Of a DNA stretch of 37,562 nt, positions 17,242 to 26,955 are shown in pieces. The DNA is from Clostridia bacterium. GTDB lineage: Bacteria; Bacillota; Clostridia; TANB77; CAG-508. The stretch covers positions 1 through 37,562 of the forward strand of contig JAAWEA010000013.1 in assembly GCA_022794055.1 (NCBI GenBank). Direction: 5' to 3'. Every line of letters begins with the position of its first letter. The first letter of the stretch is position 1. The position numbers were made by a program, and so were the translations under genes. The notes beneath the pieces are model-generated. The model was not told the origin of the DNA and made no database searches. It saw only the letters and a program-made list of their open reading frames with translations.

Positions 17242-18420
17242 TTATAAATTAATTATTTCTATTTTATCTCTATATACAATACCAGCTATTGAACTTGATA
17301 ATACAATATTTGTTATTTCTTGTTCTGCTGTATATCTTTTTAATAACCAACCGTTTGTATTAATAAATTCTACTTCTGATCCTAAATTTAATGCAATTAC
17401 ATTATTATTTGTATATACTTCTTTTGTAATAGATTCTGCTGTATATAATGATGTACTTTTATTTTCTGAATTTATTATATTTACAACTGAATCTGCTGTA
17501 AATAGACCAGAGGATTTTTCTTCTACTGTCATAGAACTATTAGCTAACTCTATTGAAGCATAAGATACTTTTTTATTTTGAAATTCTTGTAATGTTTCTA
17601 TTGTTTCATCTTCTTTTATACAAGTAATTTTATTAGAATACATACATAACAACTTATTTTTTTCTTGATATTTTATATTTGTAATTAATTGGTTATTTTC
17701 TCCTTTATATATTTTTTTGACAGAGTTTTCTGCATCTTTTTTGCCTTCTTCTATTGAAATTATTTTTATATTTGTTTGTAGTATTGTTCCTGATGTATCT
17801 ATTTCTGCTATTGCTAAATACTTATTATCATTTGAAATAGCTGTTGCTATAGCTCTTGTAGATGATGAAAAAGTTTTAAATAGTGGTTCTCCTTGATTGT
17901 CATACATTGATATTATTGTTTTATAGCTTGTGTCTACAATTGTTACTGCTACATATCCATTTTTATTAACATTAATCTCTGAGATATTCCCTTCAACATT
18001 TCTTTCCCAAATTATTTCTTTATCTGCTATTAAATATAGCTTTTGTCCTTTTGTTTCAGCTACTGCAAGATATCTACCATTTTCATCAAATATTGGTTTT
18101 GCTATTTCTAAAGTAATTTCACTTTCTTTTTTTCCAGAACTGTCATAAATTTTAAAATTATTCTTACTTAAAATACCTATATATTTATTAAAAGCACAAA
18201 CAAATGAATTATCTGTATCTTCAATTTCTATATTTGCTAAATTGTTTTGTGTAATCTCTTTTTGTAATATATGTTTATCAATCCATTGTCTAGCTGTTTT
18301 ATTATTTATATAAAGTACTATTATAGTGATAAATATTATAATTAATATTACTATAATGCTAATTATTATTAATTTTTTCTTATTTATTTTATTATTGGGT
18401 TCTTCCCAAAAGTCAATCAT
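17242..18420 (-). CDS. DUF5711-like membrane-anchored beta-propeller protein
   Basis: The 392-residue protein has a short cytoplasmic segment, one membrane helix (about 16-40) and a large extracytoplasmic part. That part is built from repeated short beta strands with 'FDENGRYLAVAE', 'VNKNGYVAVTI' and 'SNDNKYLAIAEID', as in WD40/YVTN-like propellers. The layout matches the clostridial DUF5711 family, whose function is unknown. I chose the ATG at 18420 because AAAGGAG lies 8-14 nt upstream; an in-frame start at 18471 has no such signal. It is followed after 10 nt by the cvpA-like gene, a pairing that suggests a shared envelope role (inference). Confidence 0.75.
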   Translation of the reverse strand: MIDFWEEPNNKINKKKLIIISIIVILIIIFITIIVLYINNKTARQWIDKHILQKEITQNNLANIEIEDTDNSFVCAFNKYIGILSKNNFKIYDSSGKKESEITLEIAKPIFDENGRYLAVAETKGQKLYLIADKEIIWERNVEGNISEINVNKNGYVAVTIVDTSYKTIISMYDNQGEPLFKTFSSSTRAIATAISNDNKYLAIAEIDTSGTILQTNIKIISIEEGKKDAENSVKKIYKGENNQLITNIKYQEKNKLLCMYSNKITCIKEDETIETLQEFQNKKVSYASIELANSSMTVEEKSSGLFTADSVVNIINSENKSTSLYTAESITKEVYTNNNVIALNLGSEVEFINTNGWLLKRYTAEQEITNIVLSSSIAGIVYRDKIEIINL

Positions 18421-18529
18421 TATTTTCTCCTTTGTTAAATATCCCAAAAGGGGATTCTTTTTAAGAAACACTTTTAAGTAATAACGAATTTAATATTTTA
18501 TTCCTTGTATTGGGTATATTTTATAATAA

Positions 18530-18554
18530 AAAAACACTATTTTCAAGTGTTTTT
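18530..18554 (-). terminator. Terminator after the YkvI-like gene
   Basis: AAAAACACT (18530-18538) pairs with AGTGTTTTT (18546-18554) around a 7-nt loop. Read on the minus strand it ends in a U-run, 16 nt after the YkvI-like stop at 18570. Confidence 0.75.
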
Positions 18555-18569
18555 GTAAATTAACTATCA

Positions 18570-19574
18570 CTATTTCCTTAAAATTTGTATTATTTGTATT
18601 AACCCTAATCCTCCTAATACAGGATATAATATATTAACTAAATTAGAAAATCCTATTTGCGAAAATAGTACTGCAGTAATACATATTAATATACATTTTA
18701 TATTAAAATCTTTTTGAGTTTTACATGTATTTTGTAGAAAACTTATTCCTACTGAAATTGCAGTTGTAAAAATTGCTATTAAAATTGTAATTCCATATAT
18801 ATTTTTTAAATATGGACATATTTTATTAATTGCATAAACTGCTGGCATTTCTAAGTTTGATATATCTATATTTATTAATAATAAATATATTGTTATTAAT
18901 AATATTGATATAATAATAGTAACTATAATTGATATTTTTTTAATATGTTTTTGATTAAATATATATTTTTTCATCGAAATTAAAATAGGTATTAGCAATA
19001 TACTATTATAACTTGCATATAATATTCTTTTAATTAACCAATTATAGATTATTCTATTTTAAAAATAATTATTTATATTTTTAATATATATATATTTAAA
19101 ATTAATTACTCCAATTAATATTATAATTATTATTAATATAGGTATTAATATTTCATTTGCTTTTATTACTCCTTTTACATCTGTTTTTAATATAATAAAA
19201 CAGATTATCGCAAAAATAATACTTCCTATTAAACTATTTAAATTAAATTCTTGTTTTAAGTATCCTCCAAATCCAGCTATCATTATATAAAAACTAATTA
19301 GCATAAATATATTAATTAATGAATTTGTGTATTTTTTTAATTTATTATTTCTTATATAAAATTTTAGAAATTCATTATAATTATTGATATTTTTCTTTGT
19401 TACTATTTTTAATACTTTGTATGTGATTATTCCTATTAATATACTTGATATTAATATTCCTATTATTCCTTTTATTCCATTTATATAAAAGAAAGAATAA
19501 ACCTCTTGTCCAGAGGCTAGACCTGCTCCTACAAATGTTCCTATTATTACAAATACAACTTTTATAATTTCCAT
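18570..19574 (-). pseudogene. YkvI-like transporter-fold membrane protein split by an in-frame stop
   Basis: The first part (19574-19059, 171 residues) begins with 'FVGAGLASGQEVYSFF', typical of the YkvI family of uncharacterised transporter-fold (APC/LeuT-related) proteins. It stops at a TAA at 19061-19059. The same frame then continues without a shift through 'WLIKRILYASYNSILLIPIL', a helix also expected in this family, and on to 18570. With the stop read through, the product would be about 334 residues with about ten membrane helices, the normal family length. A TTG at 18998 could begin the second part, but it falls inside a helix. So this is one gene broken by a single nonsense codon, or a sequence error. 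Confidence 0.75.
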
Positions 19575-19576
19575 AT

Positions 19577-19612
19577 AAAAAAAGCCCCCTTTTATCTTAT
19601 GAGGCTTTTTTA
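19577..19612 (-). terminator. Hairpin between the GldG-like stop and the YkvI-like start
   Basis: AAAAAAAGCC (19577-19586) pairs with GGCTTTTTT (19603-19611). It terminates the ABC operon on the minus strand. Its 3' arm, which carries the GGGGG that best resembles the next gene's ribosome binding site, ends only a few bases before the YkvI-like ATG at 19574. Confidence 0.75.
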
Positions 19613-19623
19613 TTTATTATGTC

Positions 19624-21123
19624 TTATTTTTTTCTTCTTCGTACTTGCCAAACTATTATTCCTAATATAATAATTAATATTGGTAATCCAAATATTATTA
19701 TAGTAATTATTTGATGTTGTTTTTCTGTTACTGTATAACTTTGTTCCTCTCCTTCTTTACGGATAGTAATTGTGTCTTCTCTTTCTGTTAAATATGATAT
19801 AGAGTTTAATACCATATCTTCATTATTGCAATATTGATAAGCATAACTTTGATATCCATTATTTTGTATTGGCATATCCATTGCAAATAATTCATTTGAG
19901 AATATTACTAATTTTGATTCTTTGTTTTCTATAGTTTTTGTTGCTATTGCTGATACTATACATTCTTGCTCTTCACTATCTAATGCTGTTCTAGATACTG
20001 ACTGTTGATTTAAATTTGTTCTTAAAAATGCTTTTTCACTTGTCTTTGCAAGAGTTTCATATTTTATACCTAATTCATTTGCTTTATCTTGATTTAATAT
20101 AAGTTTTCCTGCATCAAGTAAACCAATTTTTAAATTCATATCTAATTTACTTGTTAATGTTGTATCTTGTATATCACATACTATAAAATCAGGATATCCA
20201 GATACTATTTTACTTGTATCCCCTTCAAATATAACTCCTTTTTCTATTTCTAATCCATATTCATCTAGTACTAATTGGAAGTTATTTAAGCTTGCATTAT
20301 TTATATTAGGTCCACACATAAGTAAAATATTGCCACCATCATGTATATAAGAAATTATTATGTTTTTCTCCTGTTCTGTTAAGTCTTCTTTTAGTGTTGA
20401 TATAACTAAACATTCACAGTCTGTTGGGATTTCTCCTTTTACTAATATATCTAATGTTTCAACTTCATTAGCTTCTTCTTCTAAATCTTGTATAATTTTT
20501 GTATAATATTGTGTTGAATACATTAAATGATTACTCATAAAATAAATTTTTGTTTTTTCTTGACGTGTTACATTTACTATTGCATTTGTTACAGCTTCTT
20601 CTGTTCTGTCTATTTGCTTATATGTAGCATAATCAAAAGTATATAAATCTGATTCATATAGTTCTTTTTCATTTTGTCCACAACTTATGACAATTAACGA
20701 ATCTGTTGGATTTAAAGAATGTTTTGCCATTATATCACTTCTAGAAGCTAAATCATCTATTTTTTCTATTTTTATATTTTTGTTAATTTCAATATATCTT
20801 TCTATAAAATTAACTACTGATTCTTTTTCTGCTGTTCCATAATTTATTAACATTACTTTTATTTCTTTATCTATATTTTTTATTTTGTCTTTTGTTTCTG
20901 TTGATATAGAATATACTTTGTTTGTTGTAAAATCTATTTCTGGTAGTACTACTTTTTTTAGTAATAAACTAATCCCTATATACACTGCTAATATTATAAT
21001 TACTAATATTAAAGTTTGACTACTTTTAATAAGCCATTTCTTTTTTAATGCTTCCATTGTTTTGCCGAAAAATCTTTTTTTATCTTTTATTTTTTCTGGT
21101 TTATTTTCAGTACTATTTTTCAA
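19624..21123 (-). CDS. GldG-like ABC transporter auxiliary protein
   Basis: The 499-residue protein has a Lys-rich cytoplasmic N-terminus, a first membrane helix (about 35-56), and a large extracytoplasmic region with the GldG pattern ('DFTTNKVYSIS' followed by 'IDKEIKVMLINYG'). A DUF4350-like middle ('LIVISTLKEDLT', 'IHDGGNILLMCGPN') follows. The chain ends in a second membrane helix (about 470-492) and an RRRKK tail. In Bacteroidetes GldFG works with the GldA ATPase in gliding; in Firmicutes the same trio is widespread and its substrate is unknown. The start is TTG at 21123, 5 nt after AAGGAGAGA. It is the last gene of the ATPase-permease-auxiliary operon and is closed by the hairpin at 19577-19612. 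Confidence 0.85.
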   Translation of the reverse strand: MKNSTENKPEKIKDKKRFFGKTMEALKKKWLIKSSQTLILVIIILAVYIGISLLLKKVVLPEIDFTTNKVYSISTETKDKIKNIDKEIKVMLINYGTAEKESVVNFIERYIEINKNIKIEKIDDLASRSDIMAKHSLNPTDSLIVISCGQNEKELYESDLYTFDYATYKQIDRTEEAVTNAIVNVTRQEKTKIYFMSNHLMYSTQYYTKIIQDLEEEANEVETLDILVKGEIPTDCECLVISTLKEDLTEQEKNIIISYIHDGGNILLMCGPNINNASLNNFQLVLDEYGLEIEKGVIFEGDTSKIVSGYPDFIVCDIQDTTLTSKLDMNLKIGLLDAGKLILNQDKANELGIKYETLAKTSEKAFLRTNLNQQSVSRTALDSEEQECIVSAIATKTIENKESKLVIFSNELFAMDMPIQNNGYQSYAYQYCNNEDMVLNSISYLTEREDTITIRKEGEEQSYTVTEKQHQIITIIIFGLPILIIILGIIVWQVRRRKK

Positions 21124-21135
21124 TTTTATCTCTCC

Positions 21136-21825
21136 TTACTTTACTAGTTTTCTTCTTTGCATAACTATTATAGTTAAACATATAAATACCATACTAAATG
21201 TTATTAAACTTATAATATTTTCTATGGATATAACTCCTTGTGCAAAGCTTGTATAATAATTTATTAATGCAAATCCTGAAAAGATATTACTTATGTCTGT
21301 TAAAAATAAAGATATTAGTAAAAATGCTACTGTTATAATTCCTGCTATTATTTGATTCTCTGTTATGCTTGATGCAAACATCCCAAAAGATATTTCTGCA
21401 ATGCTAATTAGTATAAATCCAAATATTGCTACTAATGTTGTTGATATGTTTGGTTTTCCAAAAAACATTATTATAAAGAAGAAAATAAAAGACATTAATA
21501 ATGTAATCAATATAACTGATAGCCCTGATAATAGTTTTCCAATTACTACTTTGAACATACTAGTTGGGGATGTTAATAGTAATTGTTCTGTTCCATTTTT
21601 TCTTTCTTCTGCAAACATTCTCATGGTTATAATTGGAATAATTATTATTAATCCATATAAAGCAGTATAATAATATAATGCTCCTAAATCTACACTACTA
21701 TTTGAAGTAAATAATATTGTTAAATAAAAAAATACACTAAAGCATAATAAAAATATTCCTATTACAACATATCCTATTGGTGAATAGAAATATGACTTAA
21801 ACTCTTTTTTTATAACTGCCCACAT
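21136..21825 (-). CDS. ABC-2 type permease (GldF-like)
   Basis: The 229-residue membrane subunit has six predicted helices. Typical ABC-2 features are 'KKEFKSYFYSPIGYVV' at the N-terminus and 'MRMFAEERKNGTEQLLLTSP', the cytoplasmic coupling helix shared with GldF and NosY-type permeases. Its ATG shares one base with the TAA of the ATPase gene (21825), so the two are translationally coupled. Together with the upstream ATPase and downstream GldG-like protein it forms a complete transporter. The substrate cannot be read from sequence. Confidence 0.9.
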   Translation of the reverse strand: MWAVIKKEFKSYFYSPIGYVVIGIFLLCFSVFFYLTILFTSNSSVDLGALYYYTALYGLIIIIPIITMRMFAEERKNGTEQLLLTSPTSMFKVVIGKLLSGLSVILITLLMSFIFFFIIMFFGKPNISTTLVAIFGFILISIAEISFGMFASSITENQIIAGIITVAFLLISLFLTDISNIFSGFALINYYTSFAQGVISIENIISLITFSMVFICLTIIVMQRRKLVK

Positions 21826-22766
21826 TATTTTTCTCCTCCTTCTATCAATTTCATAAATGCGTCTTCTAATGTTGTATTTGCTTGTTTCATTTCAAATATA
21901 GTAATATTTTCTTTTGCAAATTCTTTAAAAATAATTTTTCTTAAGTCAGTGTTGTTTTCCGTTTCTATAATGTATTGCTTTGTTTTATCCTCATTTTCCT
22001 TAATTAATTTTATTTCTTTTATTTCTGATATTTTTTCTTTTATACTTTCTATTTTGTTATCTGTGTCTTCAACTGTTACATATACATTATTGTTTTCATT
22101 TACTTTTTTCTCTAAGTTTTCTGGTGTATCTATTGCTATTATTTTTCCTTTATTTATGATTATTACTTTATTACAAATTTGACTTACTTCTGATAATATG
22201 TGCGAACTTAGTATAATCGTATGTGTTTTTCCTAAGTCTTTTATTAATTGTCTAATTTCTGTTATTTGTTTTGGGTCAAGTCCTACTGTTGGTTCATCTA
22301 AAATTAGTATTTTAGGCTCACCAACTAATGCTCCTGCCATACTGACTCTTTGTTTATATCCTCTTGATAAATTGCGGATTAGTTTTTTTTCTACATTTTT
22401 TAGGCCTGTCTCTTCTATAATTTTTTCTACTTTTTCTTTTCTTTCTTTTCTATTTACTTTTTTTAGTTCTGACATATATGTTACAAATTCTTTTACTGTT
22501 AAATCTGAATATAGTGGAACTCCTTCAGGCATATATCCTATTTGTTCTTTTGCTTTTTGTGGCTTTTTTGAAATGTTATATCCTTCTATTATAATTTCTC
22601 CTGTTGTTGGCTCTATATAACCTGTTATCATATTCATGGTTGTACTTTTTCCTGCTCCATTTGGTCCAAGCAATCCTATAATTTCTCCATCTTTGATTTG
22701 AAAACTAATATTGTCTACGGCTACTGTACTTCCATACTTTTTAGTGATGTTTTTTACTTCTATCAC
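21825..22766 (-). CDS. ABC transporter ATP-binding protein (GldA-like)
   Basis: The 313-residue ATPase shows Walker A (G34-PNGAGKST42), a Q-loop region ('IGYMPEG'), the signature 'LSRGYKQR', Walker B ('ILILDEP'), a D-loop ('GLDP') and the switch His in 'SSHILSEV'. An 80-residue C-terminal extension is typical of drug/GldA-type ATPases. I chose the GTG at 22766 because AAGGAGG lies 8 nt upstream. The longer ATG start at 22808 falls upstream of the -10 box of the promoter found here, so it cannot lie on that transcript. First gene of the operon. Confidence 0.93.
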   Translation of the reverse strand: MIEVKNITKKYGSTVAVDNISFQIKDGEIIGLLGPNGAGKSTTMNMITGYIEPTTGEIIIEGYNISKKPQKAKEQIGYMPEGVPLYSDLTVKEFVTYMSELKKVNRKERKEKVEKIIEETGLKNVEKKLIRNLSRGYKQRVSMAGALVGEPKILILDEPTVGLDPKQITEIRQLIKDLGKTHTIILSSHILSEVSQICNKVIIINKGKIIAIDTPENLEKKVNENNNVYVTVEDTDNKIESIKEKISEIKEIKLIKENEDKTKQYIIETENNTDLRKIIFKEFAKENITIFEMKQANTTLEDAFMKLIEGGEK

Positions 22767-22798
22767 AAGAAATTCCTCCTTAATAATTATTTTTTCAT

Positions 22799-22827
22799 AT
22801 AATATCATTTTTGATTTTTCATGTAAA
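22799..22827 (-). promoter_or_regulatory. Promoter of the ABC operon
   Basis: On the minus strand TTTACA (22827-22822) and TATTAT (22804-22799) are separated by 17 nt. It lies 33 nt upstream of the GTG start of the ATPase and supports that shorter start. Confidence 0.65.
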
Positions 22828-22918
22828 GTTTTTCACAAAGATTTCACATTATTGAAAATTTAAAAAATCTACTTATTTTTAAAATATAATAATTTTAATA
22901 GTTTTTTTGTTTTTTCCA

Positions 22919-22947
22919 TTGACTTTTTCATTATTGTGTGTTATTAT
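22919..22947 (+). promoter_or_regulatory. Promoter of tRNA-Arg(UCU)
   Basis: TTGACT (22919-22924) and TATTAT (22942-22947) are separated by 17 nt, 19 nt before the tRNA. Confidence 0.7.
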
Positions 22948-22966
22948 ATTTGTTGTTTAAAGTTAT

Positions 22967-23043
22967 GGGTCAGTAGCTCAGCTGGATAGAGCACACGCCT
23001 TCTAAGCGTGGGGTCGGGGGTTCAAGTCCCTCCTGGCCCACCA
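22967..23043 (+). tRNA. tRNA-Arg (anticodon UCU)
   Basis: A full cloverleaf: acceptor GGGTCAG/CTGGCCC, D-arm with AGCTCAGCTGGATAGAGC, anticodon stem CACGC/GCGTG with loop CTTCTAA (anticodon TCT), T-arm GGGGGTTCAAGTCCC, discriminator A and an encoded CCA. It marks the left border of an accessory-looking stretch, but I found no copy of its 3' end further right. Confidence 0.95.
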
Positions 23044-23273
23044 TATAATATAAAAAATCAACTAATTGTAAAAAGATATTTATATTGTTGTATAAATATT
23101 CTTTTTTTGTTTACTAATTTTTATTAAAGTTACCTTTCTTGTTTCCTCTTGATTTCCGAAAATTTTTCAATAGCTTTTCCTGTTTCTAAATGTAGAAAAA
23201 ATTAGTAAAATAAAAATAAAACTAAAAAATATGAAAGAAATTCATAAATAACTAATTGAAAGGATTTTCAAGA

Positions 23274-23531
23274 ATGAAAACAAAAAAGATTAACGGTAAA
23301 TCAAATGTTATTGGTCAAAATATAAAAAAATATAGAAATTTTAAAGGACTTTCCCAACGACAGTTATCAAATAAATTAGCATTACTTGGTGTTGATATAT
23401 ATCCTTCTGATGTATCAGACATAGAAAATCAAAAATTACTAATTAAAGATTTTGAGATTATTGCTATTTGCAAAGTATTAAATATTTCATATAATCAGTT
23501 ATTTGAAAATATGGAAAACTTATTTAATTAA
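23274..23531 (+). CDS. Small XRE-type DNA-binding protein
   Basis: The 85-residue protein is little more than one helix-turn-helix of the Cro/C1 type ('IGQNIKKYRNFKGLSQRQLSNKL', then 'SDVSDIENQK', about residues 13-70). I chose the ATG at 23274 because GAAAGGA lies 9 nt upstream; a TTG start at 23256 would lie before that signal. It is followed 119 nt later by a second XRE gene on the same strand. No sensor domain is visible; it is probably a local repressor. Confidence 0.8.
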   Translation: MKTKKINGKSNVIGQNIKKYRNFKGLSQRQLSNKLALLGVDIYPSDVSDIENQKLLIKDFEIIAICKVLNISYNQLFENMENLFN

Positions 23532-23650
23532 TTATCAATTTACAATTATATTATTTTAGAAATATATATAATTTTTTTCGTTTATACAATTACATTTTAT
23601 TCTTTTTTTATAAAATTTTCTATAATATTATATAAAAGGAGGGACTTTCT

Positions 23651-24037
23651 ATGAAAGATGCAATTACTTTAAAAAATATAGGTCAAAACATTCAAAAAGC
23701 TAGAATTAAAAAAGGTATGACACAAGAGCAATTAGCAGAAATATGTGGAGTTTCTAGTAATCATATAAGTATGTTAGAAACTGGGAAATCAACTGGTAGT
23801 ATTCCGTTAATTATCGATATTTGTAATAATTTGGATGTATCTCCTAATTATATTTTTGAAAATACAATAAAAAATTTTGATGATAAAATTGATGTCTTTC
23901 CTAATGATATTTTAATTACTTATTTAAAGTTGAAAGAAGAAAATAAAACATTTGTATCACAAACTATTAACCACTTATATTATATGCAAAAAATAGATAA
24001 ATTAAATTATATTATCCTTATTCTTTTTTATGTATGA
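23651..24037 (+). CDS. XRE-type regulator with short C-terminal helix region
   Basis: The 128-residue protein has a Cro/C1 helix-turn-helix (about 9-65: 'IGQNIQKARIKKGMTQEQLAEICG', 'SSNHISMLETGKSTGS'). A helical tail (about 80-115, 'YLKLKEENKTFVSQTINHLYYMQK') resembles the dimerisation part of small clostridial phage-like repressors. The RBS is AAAGGAGGG, 5-8 nt before the ATG. It converges with the MmeI-like gene (stop at 24099), leaving 61 nt between them. The target is unknown. Confidence 0.85.
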   Translation: MKDAITLKNIGQNIQKARIKKGMTQEQLAEICGVSSNHISMLETGKSTGSIPLIIDICNNLDVSPNYIFENTIKNFDDKIDVFPNDILITYLKLKEENKTFVSQTINHLYYMQKIDKLNYIILILFYV

Positions 24038-24098
24038 TAATATTTTAATAATATATAAAAGACCTATATAAATAAAATTTATATAAATCTTTGTTTTT

Positions 24099-26903
24099 TT
24101 ATTTCTTTTTTTCAACTTTTTCTTCAACTAATTTTTGATACATTTTCATAAGTTCTGCAACACAGTCTGACTCGGTCATATTACGCCAATCAAAACCATA
24201 CGCTTCCATAACTGCTTTGTCATTTTCTTGATGGGCTGTTAATAAATCTGATATAATTCCTAATTTGGGATTATACATTTCTGCTAATGTTAAATCACTA
24301 TGTTTATTTCTAATATCTAATATTTTTTTAGCAGTAATTTCAATATTCTTTTTAAAATTTTTATTGATATTGGGAATTGGGAATGTATTGTATATATCAG
24401 TTGAATATTGAAAACTGTGCCCCCATGTTTCTGCAATAGCTCTAATCCAAGAATTATGAACATTTGAGGATAGTATTCCAAATTCTAATAAATTACCATT
24501 AGGAATAATTAAAGAACTACCATTTATAATATATTCTTTACTATCTATTAAAGTTATTGGAATATATCGTCTATGTTTAGAAGATACTTTAGGAATAACT
24601 ATCATTGTTTCTTTTGGTTGCCTAATTTCTCCAAATAATTCAGGTGTTTGTGCAAGTTTTTTTGTTGCTTCTCGATTGCTAGATTCTCTGAATTGTTTGC
24701 AATTACTTACTCTTTCAGATATAAAATGAGATGATAAAATTTCTTTTCTACTTACATCTTTTAACCACAAACAATATCTAATTTTTCCTTTCAAAATTTC
24801 TTCGGCTCCAGCATATTTGCGTATATATTGTTTTATATGAGGTTCTTTTATAATCGTTTTTTCATATTCATCTATTGATAATATTAAAAATCCATTATCA
24901 ATAGGCATACTTCCATAAAAAATTTTATTATAACCCGAAATTTGATTATTTCTAGCTTCTAGCCATACATTAGGTGCATCTAAAAGATAAGCATTTATAT
25001 TATTAACTATTTTTTTATGATTATTTTGATATAATGTATATGTTATATCTTTCAAATTTTTCGATGAAAAACCTACAATAATACAATAAACTTCTGCTTT
25101 TTCTTTAGCTTCATTATTCCATTTAAAAGTTTTATATGCAAAATCAATTTTAATATTATTTTCGTTAAAAAGAATTTTCCATAAATTAGGTACATGTTCG
25201 CCTTGACAAATTGAATCAGTTGAAACAAAAGCACATTTTATTGATGGATGAGTCTTTATAAATTTACTTGCTAGAAAAAACCACCCTGTAACATAATCTA
25301 ATATTCCAGTTTTTTTTGTACTACTAGAAAAAATTTCTTTTAAATCTTCTTTTTGAGTTTTGTTTTGTTCTTTTTTACCTACAAAAGGTGGATTTCCCAT
25401 TATATAATTTAATTTTTCTTTTGGAACAACATCATTCCAATCAATCTTTAAAGCATTACCTTCAATTATATTAGTATAAGATTTTAAAGGTAAAAAGTCC
25501 AAATTCAAATGTAATATACTTTCTGTCTCTTTCATCATCTGACTTTCTGCTATCCATAAAGCAGTTTTAGCAACTGTTACAGCAAAATCGTTTATTTCTA
25601 TACCATAAAACTGACTAATTGAAACTTTTATAGGATTATTTTTTTCATCTCCAAATTGTATTTGATTTCCATACAATTTCTCTAATGCTTGATTTTCCAA
25701 TTTTCTTAAAGATAAATACGTTTCGGTTAAAAAATTTCCTGAACCACAAGCTGGGTCTAAAAATTTCAATTTTGATATTTTATCTTGAAATTCTGATACA
25801 TTCTTTTTTATTGTATTAGCTGTTGTTACATTTAATACTTTTTCTTCTAATTCCTTTTTTAACTCATCAAAAAATAAAGGGTCAATAACTTTGTGTATGT
25901 TTTCTATTGATGTATAGTGCATTCCACCTTTTCTTCTTGTTTCTGGGTTTAATGTACTTTCAAATACTGCTCCAAATATTGTTGGTGAAATATCGCTCCA
26001 ATCAAAATCTTCACTTGCTTTTGCCAATATTATTTCTTTAATTTTTTCATTTAACATTGGTATCTCTATATTTTCATCTGCAAATAGACCACCATTTACA
26101 TAAGGAAATTGTGATAAATCTTCTTTCATATACGGGTCTCTATCTTCTATTTTTGTATCTAGTACCTTGAATAAATCAATTAAAGCCCTTCTTAAATCTT
26201 CTGCTTCAAATCTAGCCAAATAATCATGAAACATACTACGTTTTCCAAAAAGTCCAGCATCTTCTGCATATAAACAAAAAACTAATCTTACACATAGCAT
26301 ATTTAAACTTTTTAAAGTATCTTCATTTTTAGGGTCTTTATATAACGGTAATATTTCATCATATATTTTCCCTACTAATTCTCCTGCTTTAATAGAAACT
26401 TCCATTTCTTTTTTTAAATTCTCATTTGTACTATCCACTAAAAATTGTAATCTATAATACTCTTTTTCCAAATTTTCTAATAATATTTCTTCAGGTTCTC
26501 CATTAGGATTTTCCATATCATAAATTAAAAAAGATTTAAAGTTACAAGTAATAACCCATTTAGGATGCTTTGATACTGGTAACTCAGCAATATATTTTTT
26601 AGCTTGTTGAAATGGGGTTAATAAACTTCCATCTGATTGTTTTATCGCTTTTCTTAAATCTTTGTTAATACTTTTTTGTTCTATCAATACTCTTGTAGAT
26701 GGAATGTAGGCATCTATAAAGCCCGTTGATTTATCTATATGTACCTGATCTTCAAATTCTATAAATTCTGATGTGTTTTTTATTCTAAAAATATCTGTTA
26801 ATAATTGAATCCAAAATTGTTGACTTTGACCTTTTTCATAACCCTTGTCTTTCCAAAATTCAATAAACTGTTTCGCCCCTTGTCTTTGTTCTTTCTCTGT
26901 CAT
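24099..26903 (-). CDS. MmeI-like single-chain restriction-modification enzyme (type IIL/IIG)
   Basis: The 934-residue polypeptide appears to combine an endonuclease and a DNA adenine methyltransferase, as MmeI does. The N-terminus (about 1-170) carries a PD-ExK-like site, D64 followed by E75-Q-K77, in 'GFIDAYIPSTRVLIEQK'. A helical spacer follows (about 180-340). The methyltransferase core has the AdoMet motif 'FLDPACGSGNFL' (D383-N390) and the catalytic 'NPPF' (N504-F507) for N6-adenine. The rest (about 600-860) should hold the target recognition domain, and the C-terminal helices end near 930. Length fits MmeI relatives. The start has GGAGG 8 nt upstream. No separate specificity or restriction subunit is present, as expected for this type. 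The upstream XRE gene on the same strand may control it. It could be a methylase-only relative if the nuclease site is inactive, but all three key residues are present. Confidence 0.88.
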   Translation of the reverse strand: MTEKEQRQGAKQFIEFWKDKGYEKGQSQQFWIQLLTDIFRIKNTSEFIEFEDQVHIDKSTGFIDAYIPSTRVLIEQKSINKDLRKAIKQSDGSLLTPFQQAKKYIAELPVSKHPKWVITCNFKSFLIYDMENPNGEPEEILLENLEKEYYRLQFLVDSTNENLKKEMEVSIKAGELVGKIYDEILPLYKDPKNEDTLKSLNMLCVRLVFCLYAEDAGLFGKRSMFHDYLARFEAEDLRRALIDLFKVLDTKIEDRDPYMKEDLSQFPYVNGGLFADENIEIPMLNEKIKEIILAKASEDFDWSDISPTIFGAVFESTLNPETRRKGGMHYTSIENIHKVIDPLFFDELKKELEEKVLNVTTANTIKKNVSEFQDKISKLKFLDPACGSGNFLTETYLSLRKLENQALEKLYGNQIQFGDEKNNPIKVSISQFYGIEINDFAVTVAKTALWIAESQMMKETESILHLNLDFLPLKSYTNIIEGNALKIDWNDVVPKEKLNYIMGNPPFVGKKEQNKTQKEDLKEIFSSSTKKTGILDYVTGWFFLASKFIKTHPSIKCAFVSTDSICQGEHVPNLWKILFNENNIKIDFAYKTFKWNNEAKEKAEVYCIIVGFSSKNLKDITYTLYQNNHKKIVNNINAYLLDAPNVWLEARNNQISGYNKIFYGSMPIDNGFLILSIDEYEKTIIKEPHIKQYIRKYAGAEEILKGKIRYCLWLKDVSRKEILSSHFISERVSNCKQFRESSNREATKKLAQTPELFGEIRQPKETMIVIPKVSSKHRRYIPITLIDSKEYIINGSSLIIPNGNLLEFGILSSNVHNSWIRAIAETWGHSFQYSTDIYNTFPIPNINKNFKKNIEITAKKILDIRNKHSDLTLAEMYNPKLGIISDLLTAHQENDKAVMEAYGFDWRNMTESDCVAELMKMYQKLVEEKVEKKK

Positions 26904-26955
26904 TATAAAATACCTCCAATATTTTGTTATTTTTATATTACCATAAAATTAAATA

